A stretch of 64,000 nucleotides of DNA from Clostridium saccharoperbutylacetonicum N1-4(HMT) (GCF_000340885.1 NC_020291.1:2169001-2233000); one strand, 5' to 3'. Positions 1 to 8,945 are shown, counted from the first letter of the stretch. Notes: generated by a model not told the origin, from the sequence alone. Program-made: numbers and translations.

Positions 1-26
1 GCCTTTTGATTAATGCAAAATAAGAA

Positions 27-53
27 CAGAGTGTCGAACTTGTCGACACTCTG
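27..53 (-). terminator. Hairpin terminator of the Gly-X-Gln collagen-like gene
   Basis: A perfect 11-bp stem (27-37 with 43-53) with a 5-nt loop lies just past the stop codon at 87 on the minus strand and is followed on that strand by a T-rich run. It is paired with a second hairpin that faces the other way. Confidence 0.75.
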
Positions 54-77
54 AGTCGTGGAAAAGCACGACTTTTT
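54..77 (+). terminator. Hairpin terminator for an upstream plus-strand gene outside the window
   Basis: A 7-bp stem AGTCGTG/CACGACT (54-60 with 67-73) is followed by a T run on the plus strand. It would end transcription entering from left of the window, so the collagen-like gene probably converges with a plus-strand gene outside. Confidence 0.6.
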
Positions 78-86
78 ACACTATTA

Positions 87-2342
87 TTAGATAGACAAGA
101 TTATATCAATTGCTACACCACTAGTTAAGCCTCCCATGCCAGTGGTAATTTCTACTGATATTAGATTACATGCACTTACAGGAATATTTTCAGCTATAAA
201 TGCGCAAGGATTTGGAGTAGCTGCATTATTTGGTCCGGTTATTGTTAAAGGAGTACCTACGGCTGAAAACGTAAAGCCACCATCTGTACTTATAACAATC
301 GTAGCAGTTACTAAGTCGGTTGCTGTTAAGATATTGTTTCGGATGTTTAGTCTCAAACCTGTAATAGTTCCATTAGCCGGTATGACTACAGAATTTCGTG
401 CAAAGTCCGTACCGGAAGTTCCTAGTCCAACGAAGTGGCCAGTAACAATAGATTGTTGATCTGTACCTAGATATAGGATTGAAGAACCTTGAGATCCTTG
501 TGTGCCTTGAGCCCCTTGAGATCCCTGAGAACCTTGAGCCCCCTGAGATCCTTGAACACCTTGAGGTCCTTGAACACCCTGAGCGCCTTGAGCCCCTTGA
601 GGTCCTTGAGCGCCTTGAGCTCCTTGAACACCCTGAGCGCCTTGAGCCCCTTGAGGTCCTTGAGCCCCTTGAGATCCTTGAACGCCTTGGGAACCTTGAG
701 CACCTTGAGCACCCTGAGAACCTTGAGAACCTTGAACACCCTGAGCACCTTGAACACCTTGAGCGCCTTGAGAACCTTGAGAACCTTGAACGCCTTGACG
801 ACCTTGAGAACCTTGAGCGCCTTGAGAACCTTGGGCCCCTTGAGCACCCTGAGAACCTTGAGGTCCTTGAACACCTTGAGCCCCTAGAGAGCCTTGAACA
901 CCTTGAGCGCCTTGACGCCCTTGAGGTCCTTGAGCTCCTTGAACACCTTGAGCGCCTTGACGCCCTTGAGGTCCTTGAGCGCCTTGAGAACCTTGAACGC
1001 CTTGACGACCTTGAGAACCTTGAACACCCTGAGCACCTTGACGCCCTTGAGGTCCTTGAGCGCCTTGAGCACCCTGAGCACCTTGAACGTCTTGACGGCC
1101 TTGAGGTCCTTGAGCGCCTTGAGATCCTTGGGCGCCTTGAACGCCTTGACGACCTTGAGAGCCTTGACGGCCTTGAGGTCCTTGAGCACCCTGAGATCCT
1201 TGACGCCCTTGAGGTCCTTGAGCGCCTTGACGGCCTTGAGGTCCTTGAGCACCTTGAGAACCTTGACGCCCTTGAGGTCCCTGAGCACCTTGAGATCCTT
1301 GAGCACCTTGAGCCCCTTGACGACCTTGAGAGCCTTGAGCGCCTTGACGGCCTTGAGGTCCTTGAGATCCTTGAGCACCTTGAGCGCCTTGAGGTCCCTG
1401 AGCACCTTGAGATCCTTGAGCACCCTGAGCACCTTGAGCGCCTTGACGACCTTGAGAGCCTTGACGGCCTTGAGGTCCTTGAGCACCCTGAGATCCTTGA
1501 CGCCCTTGAGGTCCTTGAGCGCCTTGACGGCCTTGAGGTCCTTGAGCGCCTTGACGGCCTTGAGGTCCTTGAGCACCTCGACGGCCTTGAGGTCCTTGAG
1601 CACCTTGAGAACCTTGACGCCCTTGAGGTCCCTGAGCACCTTGAGCGCCTTGACGACCTTGAGAGCCTTGAGCGCCTTGACGACCTTGAGAGCCTTGACG
1701 GCCTTGAGGTCCTTGAGCACCCTGAGATCCTTGACGCCCTTGAGGTCCTTGAGCGCCTTGACGGCCTTGAGGTCCTTGAGCACCTTGAGAACCTTGACGC
1801 CCTTGAGGTCCCTGAGCACCTTGAGATCCTTGAGCACCTTGAGCCCCTTGACGACCTTGAGAGCCTTGAGCGCCTTGACGGCCTTGAGGTCCTTGAGATC
1901 CTTGAGCACCTTGAGCGCCTTGAGGTCCCTGAGCACCTTGAGATCCTTGAGCACCCTGAGCACCTTGAGCGCCTTGACGACCTTGAGAGCCTTGACGGCC
2001 TTGAGCGCCTCGAGGTCCTTGAGCCCCTTGAGATCCTTGACGCCCTTGAGAGCCTTGAGGTCCTTGAGGTCCTTGAGCACCCTGAGATCCTTGACGCCCT
2101 TGAGCGCCTTGACGCCCTTGAGGTCCTTGAGGTCCTTGAGAGCCTTGACGGCCTTGACGTCCTCTTGGGCATGGAGGACAGTTGCAACAATCACAGCAGT
2201 TTTTTTTGTCCATTGGTTCCAATAACCCCAATAAGCACATAGGATTCTGCTGGTTACCATATTCTACATCATCATATCTATCGCAAAAAGAATTTTTCCT
2301 TTTATCGTCTCTTTTATCATCAAAATAACTATTCTGCCCCAC
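87..2342 (-). CDS. Collagen-like Gly-X-Gln repeat spore-surface protein
   Basis: 751 residues. Residues 1-60 are polar and end in a Cys-rich patch (CCDCCNCPPC). Residues 61-618 are about 186 Gly-X-Y triplets in which Y is almost always Gln and X is Ala, Pro, Arg, Ser or Val. Residues 619-751 form a beta-rich C-terminal domain of the kind that caps BclA/BclB-type exosporium filaments. No signal peptide is seen, as expected for proteins assembled on the spore from the mother cell. The start is GTG at 2342, with AGGAGGT at 2354-2360; no ATG fits. Collagen-like proteins of this layout form hair-like filaments on Bacillus and Clostridium spores; that role is inferred here. Gln rather than Thr at Y is unusual and removes most O-glycosylation sites. 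An internal 531-bp-offset duplication is visible. Confidence 0.85.
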   Translation of the reverse strand: MGQNSYFDDKRDDKRKNSFCDRYDDVEYGNQQNPMCLLGLLEPMDKKNCCDCCNCPPCPRGRQGRQGSQGPQGPQGRQGAQGRQGSQGAQGPQGPQGSQGRQGSQGAQGPRGAQGRQGSQGRQGAQGAQGAQGSQGAQGPQGAQGAQGSQGPQGRQGAQGSQGRQGAQGAQGSQGAQGPQGRQGSQGAQGPQGRQGAQGPQGRQGSQGAQGPQGRQGSQGRQGAQGSQGRQGAQGAQGPQGRQGSQGAQGPQGRRGAQGPQGRQGAQGPQGRQGAQGPQGRQGSQGAQGPQGRQGSQGRQGAQGAQGAQGSQGAQGPQGAQGAQGSQGPQGRQGAQGSQGRQGAQGAQGSQGAQGPQGRQGSQGAQGPQGRQGAQGPQGRQGSQGAQGPQGRQGSQGRQGVQGAQGSQGAQGPQGRQDVQGAQGAQGAQGPQGRQGAQGVQGSQGRQGVQGSQGAQGPQGRQGAQGVQGAQGPQGRQGAQGVQGSLGAQGVQGPQGSQGAQGAQGSQGAQGSQGRQGVQGSQGSQGAQGVQGAQGVQGSQGSQGAQGAQGSQGVQGSQGAQGPQGAQGAQGVQGAQGAQGPQGAQGAQGVQGPQGVQGSQGAQGSQGSQGAQGTQGSQGSSILYLGTDQQSIVTGHFVGLGTSGTDFARNSVVIPANGTITGLRLNIRNNILTATDLVTATIVISTDGGFTFSAVGTPLTITGPNNAATPNPCAFIAENIPVSACNLISVEITTGMGGLTSGVAIDIILSI
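1150..2006 (-). repeat. Large internal duplication in the collagen-like coding region
   Basis: About 325 bp at 1150-1475 recurs nearly identically at 1681-2006. The offset is 531 bp, equal to 177 codons or 59 triplets, so the frame and triplet register are kept. It shows recent expansion of the collagen-like rod by unequal exchange or slippage. Confidence 0.75.
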
Positions 2343-2540
2343 AATAAATCGTAACCTCCTTTAAAGCCTATACCATGGTATTACAATGCCATGTTATTAC
2401 ATACTATGGGTGGTGTCATAATATGTTACAAATTGCGAATAATCATATTCATAGAATACTGATAAAAATACAAACTTTAAAATATAATAATGTAGTAATT
2501 TATATTTACTAAAAAAATTATTTTATCTAACTTTTTAATG

Positions 2541-2571
2541 TCACCACTTTTATTTTCTTACATACGATGTA
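2541..2571 (+). promoter_or_regulatory. Probable sporulation (sigma K/E type) promoter
   Basis: TCACC at 2541-2545, 15 nt, then CATACGATGTA at 2561-2571. The same TCACC-spacer-CATA pattern lies upstream of the paralogue at 27344-28114, with the same spacing. The -10 departs from CATAnnnTA at one late position. Confidence 0.5.
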
Positions 2572-2627
2572 TTATGAATATTAAATAAAATTACATTTAT
2601 CATAATCTTTCAAGAGGAGGAGAATTT

Positions 2628-3431
2628 ATGTCCATTAACTTCAAAAAATTTTTGCCACGTCCGGGTCTTGTAAATAAACAAGGACGTTTGCCAGATCCTT
2701 CCGAATTAGTTTGCATTGAAGTACCTAAGATATTTGATCAATGCTTAATAAAAAGATGTCTTGTATACGGTGAAGGCCCTGACACAAATACAACAGATTA
2801 TGAATTGAGAAGTGATCCCCTAACAGATCCTAAGAGATATATTGGTAGTAGGGACTTCAATGTAAAGTTGGTCTCTGTGGATAAGATTCCACTTAAAGGA
2901 AAACAAGGTTTCAAAAAAATAGTTCTTTCTTACATTATTTCTTTCTATGCAGATTATCTTGACTGCAATGGTGTAAACAAAAGTGAATTTTATGAAATTA
3001 ATAGAACTGATGTAATTGGGAAGTTCTACTGTCCTGATTCTATAGCTCAAATTTCTGCTGGTTTTGTATCTGCTCACCATGTTCAAGATTTAGATCCTAA
3101 TATAATAAAACTTGAAATGGTTGCTGAAGCACTAGACGGTGAATTACTAAAAGATAGAGAAGGAAACTGTGTTTTAGACATCACTTTGGGGTATTTCATT
3201 GTTGTAAAATGTGAGCTTATTGTACAGCTTCTTATCCCAGCTTATGACTACTGTCCAGTTCCAAAAGAACCATGTGAAGAAGAACCAGAGGAAGATCCAT
3301 GTGAGAGATTTGAAAAAGCTCCAATTCCTAAGTTCTATCCAGATCAAAACTTAGAACCATTATTCTCAGAGTGTGATGATAACGATAGAGGTTATAATGA
3401 TGGAGAATATAATGATGGCGAATATAATTAG
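2628..3431 (+). CDS. Probable spore coat/exosporium structural protein, copy A
   Basis: 267 residues, no signal peptide. Residues 1-75 are a conserved head (begins MSINFKKFLPRPGLV). Residues about 75-215 are beta-rich with the layout of the SPOCS/DUF3794 domain known from SipL-like spore proteins: a long beta strand ending in a Tyr, an Asn-Arg-Thr turn, then a final strand LIVQLLIP. The C-terminus is Pro/Glu/Cys-rich, then an acidic tail with repeated YNDGE units. A strong site (AAGAGGAGG) precedes the ATG. A near-identical paralogue is at 27344-28114 on the other strand, about 25 kb away, and the beta-propeller protein at 30242 ends in a similar domain. Assignment to the spore surface rests on these neighbours and on the promoter motif; the exact family name is uncertain. 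Confidence 0.6.
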   Translation: MSINFKKFLPRPGLVNKQGRLPDPSELVCIEVPKIFDQCLIKRCLVYGEGPDTNTTDYELRSDPLTDPKRYIGSRDFNVKLVSVDKIPLKGKQGFKKIVLSYIISFYADYLDCNGVNKSEFYEINRTDVIGKFYCPDSIAQISAGFVSAHHVQDLDPNIIKLEMVAEALDGELLKDREGNCVLDITLGYFIVVKCELIVQLLIPAYDYCPVPKEPCEEEPEEDPCERFEKAPIPKFYPDQNLEPLFSECDDNDRGYNDGEYNDGEYN

Positions 3432-3983
3432 CAAAGATTATTCTCCGAATAGATTTTAATTACCTTATAAATCTTTTATTTACGCGTTGTACTAGCTACT
3501 AAAAGTATGTTTAAAACAATTGTAAATATATTTTTGTCAGAAATATTCTTGAAAAACAATTAGAATTAACTAATGTATATAGTTTTAGTTCTATTAAAAC
3601 TTGTTCTATGACAAATAATGGGGAATAAGTATTAAAGGTTTTTAACAAAATAAGACCATGCCTTTTTAGAATCAATTATAAGAGATTCGCCTACGAGGCG
3701 GATTGTTGTCATTTTAGAATCTGAAAGTTTATTATTAAAAATGTTTCCTATATTTTGCATAGAACTAGGTATTATTACATTATAAACAGAATCAATTAAT
3801 ATAAAGGAAACTATAAACAAGACATTCAAATTATTAAATTTTCAGTATTATAATAAGTGAACTCTACAATTTCAATCATCTTCCTTATTATTGATTTTTA
3901 CTTAATTTAATTATAATTGAACTTTGATAGAGTTCTTTAATAATTTAACTAGCACAACGCATAAATTTTATAAGGAGATTCAT
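3432..3983. other. 552-bp intergenic region without a supported gene
   Basis: AT-rich spacer between the structural protein and the aminotransferase. It contains a small GCCTACGAGGC hairpin near 3692-3702 but no T-tract terminator I would trust. A 65-codon minus-strand reading frame (3632-3829) lacks a ribosome-binding site and is not called. Confidence 0.5.
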
Positions 3984-5120
3984 ATGATTTATTTAGATAA
4001 TGCAGCTACATCATTTCCAAAACCATCAGCAGTTTATGAAGAAGTACTAAATTGCATGAGAAATTATGCTGCTAGCCCAGGACGAGGTTCTTATGACATG
4101 TCTATAAAAGCAGCTCTAAAAATTATGGAAACAAGAGAAGAAATATGCAAATTATTTAATATTCCCAGTCCTTTTAACTTAATCTTTACAGGCAATTCAA
4201 CCGAAGCATTAAATATAGGAATTAAAGGAGTTTTAAAAAAGGGAGATCATGTTATTAGTACAGTAATTGAACATAATTCTGTCTTAAGGCCATTGCATTC
4301 AATGAGCAAAAGCGGAGTTGAAGTCACTTTGGTAAATGTAGATAAAGCAGGGTATGTTAATATTAATGATATTAAGGAAGAGATTAAGAAAAATACTAAG
4401 ATGATCATTATCAATCATGCATCTAATGTACTAGGTAGTCTTCAAGATATCGAAAATATTGGCAATCTTTCAAAGGTAAAAGGAATTATATTTATGGTGG
4501 ATGCATCTCAAAGTGCTGGAGTTATTCCTATTGATGTGGAAAGAGATAACATTGATTTATTAGCATTCTCAGGGCATAAAGGATTATTGGGACCTCAAGG
4601 AACAGGATGCTTGTTTATACGAAAGGGAATAAAATTAAAGAATTTTAAAGAAGGTGGAACCGGAAGCAATTCTCATTTCATGGTTCAACCAGACTTCATG
4701 CCAGATCAGTTTGAAAGTGGAACTCTAAATACACCAGGAATTGCTGGTTTATGTGAAGGAATAAAATTCATTAAGAGAGTTGGAGTAGATAATATACAAA
4801 AATGTGAAAAAGAATTGATATCATATTTATTCGAGGAATTAAAAAAACTACCTTATGTAAAAATTTATGGGAATAATTCTGTAAAACAAAGAAGTCCAGT
4901 ACTTTCCTTCAATATAGAGGGAATTGATGCTTCTATTGTTGGTGAACAACTGAATGAAGAAGGAATAGCTGTACGAACAGGTTACCATTGTGCACCTTTA
5001 ATACATGACGTGATTGGTACAGAATATGCTGGTACTGTGAGAGTGAGTCCAGGATATTTTAATACCTTTGAGGATATAGAAAAACTAATAGTAACAATCC
5101 TGAGGATTTATAAAGGATAA
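3984..5120 (+). CDS. Class V aminotransferase, cysteine desulfurase family
   Basis: 378 residues from ATG 3984, which has AAGGAG at 3972-3977; an in-frame start 60 nt earlier has no site and adds residues unlike the family. The PLP-binding lysine is K199 in SGHKG, and the sulfur-accepting cysteine is C336 in the loop RTGYHCAPL. It begins with the typical MIYLDNAATSFPKP. Family members take sulfur from cysteine to give alanine and a persulfide; stand-alone clostridial members of this subfamily (no IscU beside them) have no settled partner. It is followed 67 nt later by a flavin amine oxidase on the same strand, suggesting a shared transcript, with an AT-rich 22-bp palindrome between them (5140-5161). 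Why it lies in a spore-surface island is not evident. Confidence 0.8.
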   Translation: MIYLDNAATSFPKPSAVYEEVLNCMRNYAASPGRGSYDMSIKAALKIMETREEICKLFNIPSPFNLIFTGNSTEALNIGIKGVLKKGDHVISTVIEHNSVLRPLHSMSKSGVEVTLVNVDKAGYVNINDIKEEIKKNTKMIIINHASNVLGSLQDIENIGNLSKVKGIIFMVDASQSAGVIPIDVERDNIDLLAFSGHKGLLGPQGTGCLFIRKGIKLKNFKEGGTGSNSHFMVQPDFMPDQFESGTLNTPGIAGLCEGIKFIKRVGVDNIQKCEKELISYLFEELKKLPYVKIYGNNSVKQRSPVLSFNIEGIDASIVGEQLNEEGIAVRTGYHCAPLIHDVIGTEYAGTVRVSPGYFNTFEDIEKLIVTILRIYKG

Positions 5121-5187
5121 TGCGAAATGAAGGATGCGGTACATATATAATTATATATGTAATAAAAAATATTAGGATGTGAAAGTT

Positions 5188-6906
5188 ATGAATTCTTATG
5201 GTAATTCAAACTCTCCTTATCAAATAGATAATCCTGGTGAGTGCGAAAGATATACAATGCTTGAATATATACTAAAGATGCAGAATAGATTAGATGATTT
5301 AAGTAATATAATTGATTTGATGAGCCCACCGAAAGATATAACTGATATTTGTCCGACTGGGTGTGCTAAAAATGTTAAAGTGGCAGTAATTGGTGCCGGA
5401 GAAGCTGGATTAGCTGCTGCCTTTGAACTAAGAAAGACAGGTTGTAACATTACTTTATTTGAAGCAAGCCATCGAATAGGAGGAAGGGTATACACTTATT
5501 ACTTTGATAGAAATAGAAAGTACTATGGTGAATTAGGTCCAATGAGTATACCAGTATCACATGAGACTACCTGGCATTATATAAATCTTTTTAAACTTCA
5601 TACAAGCCCTTTTGTACATCATAATGATAATGGTTTGTTTTATGTTAGAGATGAACGGGCGATTAATGATGCTAAAGGGAAAAGTGTGGAAAATAATATA
5701 TATCCTAAGTTTAATTTAAGCCAAATTGAGAGAAAAAAAGCATGGTCTGAACTCCATGAAAAGATATATATAAAATATTTAAGATCTCTTCCAATAGAAT
5801 TAAGAAGGGAATTAATTCAAGTTAAATCTGAATATTCAAAGAGTATAATAGAAATAGATAAATTAAATTATAGAAATGCATATGAGAATGTGGATCTTAG
5901 TCAGGATTCTATATCAATGCTTGCGTATTTGGAAGGCAAAGAACAGTTTTTTAGTTTAAGTCTTACTGAAATGCTTCAGCAATACTATACAGCAGATTTT
6001 GAATATACTTATCGTATTACCGATGGTATGATTAATTTACCTCATTCATTATATGAAGCGCTTTGTGACAAAAAGGAAGAGGCTTATAGAGGTATTAGTA
6101 AAGAACAATTAGGTAAAATAGAAATAAAAATGGGTTTCCCTGTTAGTGGAATATATAATTCTTTTTCAAAAGATAAAATTATACTTAAATATACGGATTA
6201 TAGAAATACTAAAGAAACATCTGAAGAATTCGATTACGTAATATGTGCCATACCATTCTCAAGCCTAAGGAGAATTGAAATTGAACCTCTTTTTTCAACT
6301 ACTAAGATGCAGGCTATAAATGAAATGAACTATGAAATAGCACAGAAGATATATCTACATCTTAAGGAAAGATTTTGGGAAATGGGAAATGCATCAAAAA
6401 AGATAGTAGGAGGATGTTCTTTTACGGATCTTCCTTTAGTTTCAATTCACTATCCTTCAGATCATGCAAAACCTGTAGCTAATAAATATGGCAAATGGGT
6501 ATTAAAGCCTGGGGCAAGCCCTGAAGAGGCTGGTGTATTACTAGCTAGCTATAGCTGGTGCCAAGACGCAGTGAGATTGGGAAATGAAAATCCAGAATTG
6601 CAAATTGATGATGTAATGAGATATATAGAAAAAGTTCATGGACTTTCGCCTCATTATTTAGATGACAAGTTAATTGACTATAAGTCATTAATTTGGTCGG
6701 ATGTACAATATATATGGACTGCAGGAGCATTATCAAAGCCGGAGGATAAAACGCTTTTTTCCTATGCTGTTACAGTTCCCGAAATGGGAGACAGGGTGTT
6801 CTTTGCAGGAGAGCATATTTCACAAAAGCATGTTTCTCAGCAAGGGGCTCTTCAAAGTGGAATGATTGCTGCTAATGAAGTAGCGAAGAAGATGAAGGAT
6901 AATTAG
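5188..6906 (+). CDS. Flavin-dependent amine oxidase (FAD/NAD(P)-binding)
   Basis: 572 residues from ATG 5188, chosen because AGGATG sits at 5175-5179; a GTG at 5179 is in frame but overlaps that site. After about 60 residues of helical N-terminus comes a Rossmann motif (VIGAGEAGLAAAFEL, G69 onward) and the GG doublet in RIGGRVYTY that marks the flavin monoamine/L-amino-acid oxidase superfamily. The C-terminal FAD contact is around FFAGEH. Such enzymes oxidise primary amines or amino acids to imines with release of peroxide under air. No signal peptide, so cytoplasmic or carried on the spore. Substrate cannot be told. Its place next to surface-protein genes raises a role in modifying spore proteins, which is only an inference. 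Confidence 0.8.
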   Translation: MNSYGNSNSPYQIDNPGECERYTMLEYILKMQNRLDDLSNIIDLMSPPKDITDICPTGCAKNVKVAVIGAGEAGLAAAFELRKTGCNITLFEASHRIGGRVYTYYFDRNRKYYGELGPMSIPVSHETTWHYINLFKLHTSPFVHHNDNGLFYVRDERAINDAKGKSVENNIYPKFNLSQIERKKAWSELHEKIYIKYLRSLPIELRRELIQVKSEYSKSIIEIDKLNYRNAYENVDLSQDSISMLAYLEGKEQFFSLSLTEMLQQYYTADFEYTYRITDGMINLPHSLYEALCDKKEEAYRGISKEQLGKIEIKMGFPVSGIYNSFSKDKIILKYTDYRNTKETSEEFDYVICAIPFSSLRRIEIEPLFSTTKMQAINEMNYEIAQKIYLHLKERFWEMGNASKKIVGGCSFTDLPLVSIHYPSDHAKPVANKYGKWVLKPGASPEEAGVLLASYSWCQDAVRLGNENPELQIDDVMRYIEKVHGLSPHYLDDKLIDYKSLIWSDVQYIWTAGALSKPEDKTLFSYAVTVPEMGDRVFFAGEHISQKHVSQQGALQSGMIAANEVAKKMKDN

Positions 6907-7043
6907 ATTTAAACAGAGAAGTTAATTATAATTAAATCTAATTTTTTCTTTTATATAAGTTGCACTAAAGATTTTAGCATCAATCTTTAGTATTTAAATT
7001 CAAGTATAGTGGCAGCTGATTCCCTGTAGATAGTAATTAAGAG

Positions 7044-7076
7044 AAAAAACCTCAGAAAATATTTCTGAGGTTTTTT
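7044..7076. terminator. Bidirectional intrinsic terminator
   Basis: A run of six A, a 9-bp stem CCTCAGAAA/TTTCTGAGG (7050-7058 with 7062-7070, 3-nt loop) and six T. It serves both the amine oxidase (+) and the convergent DNRLRE gene (-). Confidence 0.9.
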
Positions 7077-7103
7077 AACTGAAAGTACAAAGTACTTGTA
7101 AAT

Positions 7104-8105
7104 TTAAAAGCCTTTATAGGAACCATATAAGATTACATTTTCTGTATCTCCAGGCTGAATAGGAGGGCTTATTGCTATATTATAAGTTTTATCTATAGGA
7201 AGTGGATTATTATTTAGGGAATTATCATATTCATCAGATACATAATAGTTATTTATTTGTCCACTGGAAGCGCGAGTTACTTGTAAATCAACAACTATAT
7301 AATAAATTGATAATGGAGCTACAGTTCCCGTAACGTTTACCGTTCTAGTAATTGAAGTATTTGGGGGATAGGGATCGCAGTTATTTCCACAAGCCTCTTT
7401 GCACACTTTAAACAAAATAGCTTCAAGTTCTTCTTTACATATCTTTATACATTTTCCACAACAATAATCTTGAAAGCATTTGTCATCACAATCTTTTTTA
7501 CAACAATCAACTTGAAAGCATTTGTTATTACAATCTTTTTTGCAATAATCATTTTGGGAGTGCTTATCATTACAATCTTTTTTACAACATTTATTAGAAT
7601 AAGGCTCATAATTTATTATTATAAATGGTACAAGATAGCTGTTTGAACTTGTAGCAGATCCAAAGCTTGTAAGGGTATCTTTATTTCTTCCATAAAGTAT
7701 TATACCTTTATTCCTTAAGCTGTTTTTTATCCATGAGGAAACAATAGTGGTAATATCTACTGTTACTGATACATTAGTAGTCAATGGATAAAAATTTATT
7801 ATAGTATTGTGATTATAATTAGGGGAATTGTTATAAGTTGTATAGGTGCTAAAGTATTCATAAAGCGGACTTATGGAGATTTTTTTGCTAGTATCATAAA
7901 AAAAATTATCAGCCTTAAAAAGCGTAAGCTTTGCACTGGATATTATAACATTAGAAGGTATTGATGAGATATCCCAAAATAAATAGCTATAATAGTTATG
8001 TTCACCATCAGAGCCTACTATTATTGTATCTTCATTTAAACTTTTATCAGGATATTTATTTGAAATTGTTAAACTTTTAATAGCTGGAATCGTAATACTT
8101 TTCAT
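7104..8105 (-). CDS. DNRLRE-domain protein with Cys-rich linker
   Basis: 333 residues. Residues 1-168 are a DNRLRE-type beta-sandwich (dispersed strands, SAKLTLFK, DITTIVSSWIKN, RNKGIILYG, ending in IIINYEP), the same module that begins the collagen-like protein at 19938-23225. Residues about 170-230 hold Cys repeats (CCKKDCNDK type) that could bind metal or form disulfide cross-links. The last 85 residues resemble the small protein at 8582-8863 (both have a VTGT strand followed by TYxIxIxP). Start is ATG 8105 with GGAGG upstream at 8112-8116. No signal peptide. By neighbours and composition a spore coat or exosporium component; binding partner unknown. Its long leader holds a structured element. 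Confidence 0.65.
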   Translation of the reverse strand: MKSITIPAIKSLTISNKYPDKSLNEDTIIVGSDGEHNYYSYLFWDISSIPSNVIISSAKLTLFKADNFFYDTSKKISISPLYEYFSTYTTYNNSPNYNHNTIINFYPLTTNVSVTVDITTIVSSWIKNSLRNKGIILYGRNKDTLTSFGSATSSNSYLVPFIIINYEPYSNKCCKKDCNDKHSQNDYCKKDCNNKCFQVDCCKKDCDDKCFQDYCCGKCIKICKEELEAILFKVCKEACGNNCDPYPPNTSITRTVNVTGTVAPLSIYYIVVDLQVTRASSGQINNYYVSDEYDNSLNNNPLPIDKTYNIAISPPIQPGDTENVILYGSYKGF

Positions 8106-8144
8106 TATTAACCTCCATTTCTTCGCTATCGTTGGCCATATAAA

Positions 8145-8400
8145 ATGAAACTTAGCTTCAGAGGGAGTTTTCTAAGTGCCCCTTAAGGGTAAATATTCCT
8201 CTGAAGGTTAGTTGAACTTATACCCACAAGGGGCACAATGTAACTACAAGGGTCATAATGTCTAGGAGCTCTCCACTGTTAGCTCCCACCTTAAAGAAAA
8301 GTAGAGAACAAAAATCTTTTATTTTCTGTGAATCACTTTCGCCTTTAGGTGAGATGGGAGTGTTACCTTATGTAAGTTTTATTTAGAATCATATCACTTC
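8145..8400 (-). ncRNA. Candidate structured RNA or leader with pseudoknot
   Basis: Read on the minus strand, stem B pairs 8228-8236 with 8176-8184 (GTGCCCCTT/AAGGGGCAC) and is extended by GGGTA/TACCC (8221-8225 with 8187-8191). Its loop contains CTTCAGAGG (8198-8206), which is fully complementary to 8156-8164, itself in the loop of a small hairpin CTTAG/CTAAG. This makes a 9-bp loop-loop or H-type pseudoknot. A second long stem pairs 8355-8360 with 8283-8288 and 8343-8349 with 8289-8296. A possible promoter (TTGCAA, about 18 nt, TATAAA on the minus strand) lies above 8400. It could be a stand-alone RNA, such as a raiA-type RNA, a cis leader of the 7104-8105 gene, or a remnant of an IS200/IS605-type end; I cannot tell which. 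Confidence 0.45.
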
Positions 8401-8535
8401 AATATATGAAATTTATAAAAAGAAGTGAATAAAATTGCAATCTACTATTGGAAATTTATCTGTTATGTTAGACTTTTATTTGCAGAAATAATTATAATAG
8501 CTACATTTTAAATCTTCTTTCCTTTTGTTAGAAAG

Positions 8536-8560
8536 CATGGAGTTGCATAACAACTCCATG
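8536..8560 (-). terminator. Hairpin downstream of the small surface protein
   Basis: A perfect 10-bp stem CATGGAGTTG/CAACTCCATG with a 5-nt loop lies just after the stop at 8582. The T tract behind it is weak, so termination may be partial. Confidence 0.55.
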
Positions 8561-8581
8561 AAATTTATATTATAGTTTATA

Positions 8582-8863
8582 TTATTGTTGGAAACTACTG
8601 AGAACTGATGTCGAAGTAACTGATTGGGTGCTGGTTAATTTTGGATAAATAACTATCTGATAAGTTCCATTACCTGCCCAAGCTCTTTGAGGACCTGTAG
8701 GACTAGCAGTAACAGAAAATGCTTGGTAAAAAGTTTGTTTAGCACCAGCACGAGAAGCAATAGCTCGAATCTCAATATAACCTGCATCATTAGCTGCAGG
8801 GATAGTTCCAGTAACGTGAATTGTTGCAAGAGTAGTTGATTGTGGAGTATCAAAACTTGCCAT
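8582..8863 (-). CDS. Small probable spore-surface protein
   Basis: 93 residues, beta-rich, no Cys, no signal peptide. It has AAGGAGATG upstream of ATG 8863. The pattern of an early VTGT strand and a late TYQIVIYP strand matches the C-terminal 85 residues of the DNRLRE protein at 7104-8105, so the two probably share a fold; here it stands alone. The promoter-like motif at 8917-8945 has the spacing seen before other surface genes of the island. No firm family assignment. Confidence 0.55.
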   Translation of the reverse strand: MASFDTPQSTTLATIHVTGTIPAANDAGYIEIRAIASRAGAKQTFYQAFSVTASPTGPQRAWAGNGTYQIVIYPKLTSTQSVTSTSVLSSFQQ

Positions 8864-8916
8864 TAAATAACATCTCCTTTAATTAATTTCTTGGATTTTC
8901 TCATATTTTTATAATA

Positions 8917-8945
8917 TATTATATTACTAGTCCTTTAAATTGTGA
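8917..8945 (-). promoter_or_regulatory. Possible sporulation promoter, weak match
   Basis: On the minus strand TCACA (8941-8945), 15 nt, then AATATAATA (8917-8925). It matches CATAnnnTA except for the first base. It lies 54 nt above the ATG of the small surface protein. Confidence 0.35.

Noticed and set aside
373..2260. Several long open frames on both strands inside the Gly-X-Gln coding region
   Set aside because: They are shadows of the 9-bp repeat. None has a ribosome-binding site, and their products are low-complexity repeats of Ser/Arg, Leu/Lys or Leu/Glu.
3632..3829. 65-codon minus-strand frame
   Set aside because: No ribosome-binding site, no recognisable domain, and it lies alone in AT-rich spacer.
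5140..5161. 22-bp AT palindrome between the desulfurase and amine oxidase genes
   Set aside because: It is pure alternating AT apart from its ends and lacks a T tract, so it is not called as terminator or operator.
8145..8400. Calling the structured element a specific riboswitch
   Set aside because: I could not match it to consensus elements of known riboswitches from memory, so it is left unnamed.
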